Part shown: positions 6,491-9,500 of the stretch, piece after piece
Position numbering within the stretch: position 1 is the stretch's first letter
Layout: every line of letters begins with the position of its first letter
Program-made: the position numbers and the translations under genes
The notes under the pieces: model-generated
Seen by the model: only the letters and a program-made list of their open reading frames with translations
The model's database searches: none
What the model was told of the DNA's origin: nothing
DNA from: Pseudomonadota bacterium
GTDB taxonomy: Bacteria; Pseudomonadota; Gammaproteobacteria; Xanthomonadales; Xanthomonadaceae
Reading direction: 5' to 3'
Assembly (NCBI GenBank): GCA_019348095.1
Contig: JAHWKC010000070.1
Span: forward strand, 1-9,500
DNA length: 9,500 bases

Positions 6491-6970
6491 ATGATCCCCA
6501 AGAACACGATATGCCTCTGGTACGACCGCGACGCGCTCGAGGCGGCGACGTTCTATGCCGAGACCTTCCCCGACAGTTCGGTGGAAGCCGTCCACCACGC
6601 GCCCGGCGACTTTCCCGACGGCAAGCAGGGCGACGTCCTAACCGTCGATTTCACCGTGATGGGCCTCCCCTGCATGGGACTGAATGGCGGCCCGGCGTTC
6701 AAGCACAGCGAGGCGTTCTCGTTCCAGGTCGCCACCGACGACCAGGAAGAAACCGACCGCCTGTGGGACGCGATCGTCGGCAACGGCGGCCAGGAAAGCG
6801 AATGCGGCTGGTGCAAGGACAAGTGGGGCGTGTCGTGGCAGATCACCCCGCGCGCGCTGACCGACGCGTGGACCGACCCCGACCGCGCCGCGGCCAAACG
6901 CGCATTCGACGCCATGATGACGATGGGCAAGATCGACATCGCCACGATCGAAGCGGCACGGCGGGGCTGA
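6491..6970 (+). CDS. VOC-superfamily protein, PhnB/3-demethylubiquinone methyltransferase-like domain
   Basis: The gene encodes 159 residues. The ATG at 6491 has AAGGAA about eight bases upstream. The sequence follows the PF06983 PhnB-like pattern: ICLWYDRDALEAATFYAETFPDS (7-29), then LTVDFTVMGLPCMGLNGGPAF (50-70), then FSFQVATDDQEETDRLWDAI (76-95), then the highly conserved GWCKDKWGVSWQITPRAL (106-123). The C-terminal helix AAAKRAFDAMMTMGKIDI is also typical. Despite the family name, most such proteins are not shown to be methyltransferases. The fold is a glyoxalase/bleomycin-resistance type, and the substrate is unknown. It is cytoplasmic, with no signal peptide. A GST fragment starts four bases after its stop, so the two were once, or still are, one transcription unit. 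Confidence 0.92.
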   Translation: MIPKNTICLWYDRDALEAATFYAETFPDSSVEAVHHAPGDFPDGKQGDVLTVDFTVMGLPCMGLNGGPAFKHSEAFSFQVATDDQEETDRLWDAIVGNGGQESECGWCKDKWGVSWQITPRALTDAWTDPDRAAAKRAFDAMMTMGKIDIATIEAARRG

Positions 6971-6974
6971 CCCG

Positions 6975-7145
6975 ATGGCGGTGATCACCGCCTTCGAACG
7001 CTCGCCGCACCGCGGCCGCGGTGCGGCCGGCGACATGCGCGGCCGCTGGGCGCTCGAAGAAGCGGAGCAGCCCTACCGCTATCCGAACCTGTGGCGCCCG
7101 CGGCGAAGCGGCCCACCGGTAAGCCGGGCGGCGGGTCGGAAGTGA
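6975..7145 (+). pseudogene. N-terminal fragment of a glutathione S-transferase
   Basis: This short frame gives 56 residues from an ATG four bases after the VOC stop. MAVITAFERSP, then RGRGAAGDMRGRWALEEAEQPYRY (about 14-36), matches the start of a known GST subgroup (ITAFERSPDxGRGLARDxRVRWALEE, from memory): first strand, active-site turn and first helix. After PYRY the homology stops, and the last 20 residues (NLWRPRRSGP onwards) look like random high-GC coding. A complete protein would be about 200 residues, so over 80% is missing. No glutathione-binding ES motif remains. An intact GST lies at 1143-1778 but belongs to a different subgroup. I infer a deletion that removed the 3' part of a VOC-GST pair. 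Confidence 0.7.
7004..7027. repeat. 24-base perfect palindrome inside the GST fragment
   Basis: The 12-base arm GCCGCACCGCGG (7004-7015) is followed directly by its exact reverse complement (7016-7027) with no spacer. All 12 pairs match; the next bases outward do not. It lies in the coding part of the fragment that reads about PHRGRGAA. It could be a dyad protein-binding site, a cruciform-prone site or a by-product of GC-rich decay. Confidence 0.85.
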
Positions 7146-7179
7146 TCCGATCTTTCCCGTCGCCGGCGCGGCCGGCCGG

Positions 7180-7641
7180 TCAGTGGCCCAGGATGCGCGA
7201 TATCAGACCCGTGGCCACCTGCACGAGGTAGTAGGTGTCATCGCTCTGGTACGGGCGCACCCACCTGTACCCCTCCGGCGGCACGGCCAGATCGTAATCG
7301 CGGTAGTCCCGCACGTAGTAGCGATCGGCCAGGTAGTCGCGCGGAATGTGCTCGCCACGCGCCCAGCGGCGGTGCTCGCGGGCATCCTCGCGCCACTCGC
7401 GATCGGCCTCGCGGCGGTCCTTCAGGTACTCACGCTCGGCTTCGCGGTGATCCTTCGCGGCCTCGCGCATGTGCTCGCGGCGGTCCTTTTCATACTCGCG
7501 GATGGCCTCGCGGCGGTCCTTCGCCGCCTCGCGCTGCATCTCCTCGTACGCCTTGCGCGTCTCCTTGCCGCGGTCGTCGGCAAAAGCGCTGCCGGAGAAG
7601 GCGATGGCGGCCAACGCACTCGCAATCAAAAGCTTCTTCAT
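7180..7641 (-). CDS. RcnB-like periplasmic protein with 11-residue repeats
   Basis: The gene encodes 153 residues from MKKLLIASALAAIAFSGSAFA, a clear Sec signal peptide with cleavage after Ala21. The ATG has GGGAG seven bases upstream, and the open frame beyond it lacks support. Residues 30-95 are a very charged helical region built of six 11-residue units whose core is KDRREAxREYx (for example starting at 41, 52, 63 and 74). The C-terminal part, RYYVRDYRDYDLAVPPEGYRW, then the strand YYLVQVATGLISRIL (107-151), fits the RcnB/PF11776 domain. In E. coli RcnB is a periplasmic protein that tunes nickel and cobalt export with RcnA. No rcnA or rcnR is visible here, and the protein has few His and no Cys, so a metal role is not shown. 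It is divergent from the DUF305 gene. Confidence 0.85.
   Translation of the reverse strand: MKKLLIASALAAIAFSGSAFADDRGKETRKAYEEMQREAAKDRREAIREYEKDRREHMREAAKDHREAEREYLKDRREADREWREDAREHRRWARGEHIPRDYLADRYYVRDYRDYDLAVPPEGYRWVRPYQSDDTYYLVQVATGLISRILGH
7357..7554 (-). repeat. 33-base repeat region coding six 11-residue units
   Basis: Within the RcnB-like gene, the 15-mer CTCGCGGCGGTCCTT (plus-strand reading) occurs exactly at 7408-7422, 7474-7488 and 7507-7521, spaced 66 and 33 bases apart, with degenerate copies between. The protein units begin at residues 30, 41, 52, 63, 74 and 85. The pattern shows tandem internal duplication of a 33-base module. Confidence 0.85.
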
Positions 7642-7713
7642 GGCGTGCTCCCGGGGAATGGAAACCCGACCGTAAGCGGCGCTGCCTGAACGGGGAAGCA
7701 CCGGCGCCTTAAC

Positions 7714-7724
7714 GGGGTCAGGTT
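7714..7724. other. REP/RAYT-type intergenic motif fragment
   Basis: GGGGTCAGGTT here is followed by CACTTC. Similar GGGGTCAG(A)GTTCACTT strings are common between genes in xanthomonads and other gammaproteobacteria, often near REP-associated tyrosine transposases (recalled). The 11-mer recurs inverted at 5173-5183. No RAYT gene is in the window. Confidence 0.4.
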
Positions 7725-7879
7725 CACTTCAGACCCGCGAGCCCGGCCATTTCTGACAAAGTTTGCAGACGACCGGTGCCCAACCTGAGCCGTTTTTCGG
7801 TTCTGCTAAGTTAGCGGCCGCGGCGCCTGATGCGCCCTTATCTTTATACCGCCACATATCCGGCCACAGGATCCACTTG

Positions 7880-9280
7880 ATGACCCGACTGCAGATTCTG
7901 CCCAAAGCATCGCCCGATGCACGAGCTCGGCGCGTGCTTCCGTCCCTGCTGCTCACAGCCCTGCTGGCAGCGCCGTTTGCGCCGGCCTTGGCCCAGGTGA
8001 GCATCGTCAACCCCGGCGCACCGGGCGAGGATTCGCGCGAGCTTTCAGCCGACGAGGCGGTGCGGATCGCCGCGTCGCGCTATTCGGCAGCCGACGTGCA
8101 GTTCATGCAGGACATGATTCCCCACCATCACCAGGCGCTGGAAATGGCGGCGCTGGTCGGCGAGCGCACCAATTCTCCGGCGCTGATCGACGCGGCCGGG
8201 CGCATCGAGGCCTCGCAGCGCGACGAGATCGGCTTCATGCAGCAGTGGCTCGCCGCGCGCGGTGAACGCGTGCCGGATCCGCAGGCGCACTCGGCCATGC
8301 ACACCTCGCACGAGATGGCCGGCATGGCCTCGGCGGCGGAGATGGCCGCGCTGGCCAAGGCCGAAGGGCCGGACTTCGAACGGCAGTTCCTGCAGCTGAT
8401 GATCAATCACCACGCCGGTGCGCTGAAGATGGTCGAGGAACTGCTGGAGCAGTCGGGTTCGGCCTACGACCCGACGCTGCTGGAGTTCGTCAACGACGTC
8501 AGCAACGACCAGGCCGCGGAAATCGAGCGCATGACCGCGCTGCTGGCCACGGTCAGCAGTGATCCGCGCACCGGCCTGGCCGCCGGCTTCCGCGACGCCG
8601 AGGAGGCCATCGCCCACCTGCGGCTGGTCGCTTCGCTGCCGAAGCCAGCGGGCTTCTTCGACCCGGAAAATCCGGCCGGTCTGCCGCTGGAGCCCGTCGA
8701 CGAGGATGAAGACGACGAAGAAAAGGATGAAGAAAAGGACGCAGAGGCGCTCGCCAAGCAACAGCGGGACCGGGCGTTCGAACGCTTCAAGGGTGAATCC
8801 ACCGGCAAGGCGCGAAGCGGGCTGCTGAGCTTTGCCAACACGGATATGGCGTTCTCAAACGATGTGCTGGTGGTCGGCAACTACCACGGCTTCAACGCCT
8901 ACCGCCTCGGCACCGATGGCGTGCCGGCGCTGGTCAGCTCGGTGGTCTGCCCGGGCGGCCAGGGCGACGTGTCCATCGTCGGCGACCTGCTGCTGATGTC
9001 GGCCCAGGAAACCCGCGGCCGGCTGGACTGCGGCCTGCAGGGCGTCATCGAGGACGTCTCGGCAGAACGCTTCCGCGGGCTGCGCGTGTTCGACATCAGC
9101 GACCTGGCCCGGCCGAAGCAGGTCGGTGCCATACAGACCTGCCGCGGCTCGCACACCCACTCGGTGGTGTCCAGCGACGACGAGCGCATCGTCGTCTACA
9201 ACTCCGGCACCAGCTCGGTCCGGGAGCAGGATGAGCTGGAGCGCTGCGTCGACGAGCTGGCCGGCGACGGCAGCCGCTGA
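7880..9280 (+). CDS. Exported DUF305-LVIVD repeat protein, C-terminally truncated
   Basis: The gene encodes 466 residues from the ATG at 7880 (AGGA eight bases upstream). The start opens a signal peptide with hydrophobic core and ALA-Q cleavage after residue 38. An earlier in-frame TTG at 7763 would bury it. Two DUF305 helical-hairpin motifs follow: DVQFMQDMIPHHHQALEMAA (72-91) and FLQLMINHHAGALKMVEELL (170-189). Their HH...M spacing is known or proposed to bind metal such as copper. A His/Met-rich loop (HSAMHTSHEMAGMASAAEM) joins them. A very acidic linker (273-288) precedes an LVIVD-type beta-propeller segment: NDVLVVGNYHGFNAYRL, VVCPGGQGDVSIVGDLLLMS and GLRVFDISDLARPKQVG. It ends a few residues after SGTSSVR and ELERC, where relatives, as I recall, continue for about 150-250 residues with more propeller. 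The protein is therefore probably cut short and may not fold fully. Confidence 0.85.
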   Translation: MTRLQILPKASPDARARRVLPSLLLTALLAAPFAPALAQVSIVNPGAPGEDSRELSADEAVRIAASRYSAADVQFMQDMIPHHHQALEMAALVGERTNSPALIDAAGRIEASQRDEIGFMQQWLAARGERVPDPQAHSAMHTSHEMAGMASAAEMAALAKAEGPDFERQFLQLMINHHAGALKMVEELLEQSGSAYDPTLLEFVNDVSNDQAAEIERMTALLATVSSDPRTGLAAGFRDAEEAIAHLRLVASLPKPAGFFDPENPAGLPLEPVDEDEDDEEKDEEKDAEALAKQQRDRAFERFKGESTGKARSGLLSFANTDMAFSNDVLVVGNYHGFNAYRLGTDGVPALVSSVVCPGGQGDVSIVGDLLLMSAQETRGRLDCGLQGVIEDVSAERFRGLRVFDISDLARPKQVGAIQTCRGSHTHSVVSSDDERIVVYNSGTSSVREQDELERCVDELAGDGSR

Positions 9281-9332
9281 CCCATCCCGGCCCTGCTTGC
9301 GGTCCGGCCCGCGACCGCCTAGACACACATGG

Positions 9333-9349
9333 CACCGCCTCGGGCGGTG
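9333..9349 (+). terminator. Perfect hairpin between the DUF305 gene and terD-like gene
   Basis: CACCGCC (9333-9339) and GGCGGTG (9343-9349) form a seven-pair stem with a TCG loop, 52 bases after the stop. No U-tract follows. Such U-less GC hairpins are common in high-GC bacteria, and this one may separate the two genes. Confidence 0.4.
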
Positions 9350-9410
9350 TGCGACGACGCAGCCGGACCCGAGCCTCCTGGGCCGGCGTCCACGAACGAG
9401 AGGAACCCCT

Positions 9411-9500
9411 GTGACGGTCAGCCTCAGCAAGGGCGGCAACGTCTCCCTGACGAAGGAGGCCCCGGGCATGACCGCCGTGCTGGTCGGCCTCGGATGGGAC
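9411..9500 (+). CDS. TerD-family stress/tellurium resistance protein, N-terminus (3' partial)
   Basis: A GTG start at 9411 has AGAGGA seven bases upstream. The frame runs off the window with 30 residues: VTVSLSKGGNVSLTKEAPGM, then TAVLVGLGWD. This is the characteristic TerD N-terminus, with LSKGGN(V)SL and the VGLGWD strand that begins the calcium-binding beta-sandwich. TerD proteins are cytoplasmic and associated with tellurite, oxidative-stress and phage tolerance in ter clusters; the mechanism is not settled. The wording TKEAPGxTAVLVGLGWD and the strong third-position C/G use remind me of actinobacterial copies more than of Lysobacter ones. The 130 bases before it hold the hairpin at 9333-9349 but no clear promoter. 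With only 30 residues the TerD paralogue type cannot be told. Confidence 0.88.
   Translation, partial: MTVSLSKGGNVSLTKEAPGMTAVLVGLGWD

Noticed and set aside
7763..7879. Upstream TTG start for the DUF305 protein
   Set aside because: It would place 39 unrelated residues before a good signal peptide; the ATG at 7880 has a ribosome site.
8045..8761. 238-codon open frame on the minus strand
   Set aside because: It is opposite the DUF305 region, whose sense-strand motifs are unmistakable.

Overview
The window is GC-rich DNA whose genes look most like those of a gammaproteobacterium of the Lysobacter/Luteimonas/Xanthomonadaceae type. This is inferred from remembered protein families (RcnB-like protein, DUF305-LVIVD protein, bacterial TrmY-like protein, MscS) and from GC-rich codon use; no search was run. 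It reads as a chromosomal accessory stretch, with intact housekeeping or stress genes separated by gene fragments. I see no tRNA, rRNA or CRISPR array.

Left part (1-2100): an open frame enters from outside and joins a piece of a thiamine-diphosphate enzyme of the sulfoacetaldehyde acetyltransferase (Xsc) type, in frame, to the C-terminus of an Old Yellow Enzyme flavin oxidoreductase. Two minus-strand genes follow, a glutathione S-transferase and a SnoaL/NTF2-like protein, probably co-transcribed. A 322-base intergenic region separates them from the next, divergent gene.

Middle (2101-5304): a 616-residue exported protein that I do not recognise has two related beta-rich segments, an Ala/Pro linker, a Gln-rich helical region and a six-cysteine tail. 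It is followed by a clear bacterial homologue of TrmY/DUF358, the archaeal tRNA pseudouridine-54 N1-methyltransferase family. Next come two gene remnants that meet at about 4895: the C-terminus of an SMP-30/YncE-like beta-propeller protein on the minus strand, and the C-terminus of an IS3-family transposase on the plus strand.

Right part (5305-9500): an MscS-type mechanosensitive channel, a PhnB-like VOC protein, and an N-terminal scrap of a second glutathione S-transferase that contains a 24-base perfect palindrome. Then a minus-strand RcnB-like periplasmic protein with 11-residue repeats lies divergent from an exported DUF305-LVIVD protein. The DUF305-LVIVD protein seems cut short, and the window ends in the start of a TerD-family gene whose sequence looks more actinobacterial than xanthomonad.

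The gene content suggests envelope, metal and osmotic stress functions (MscS, RcnB-like, DUF305, TerD, GSTs) rather than one pathway. The most notable points are the TrmY homologue, the unrecognised multidomain exported protein, and five gene fragments or chimeras within 9.5 kb, which point to repeated rearrangement. I do not see a convincing new defence or mobile system.
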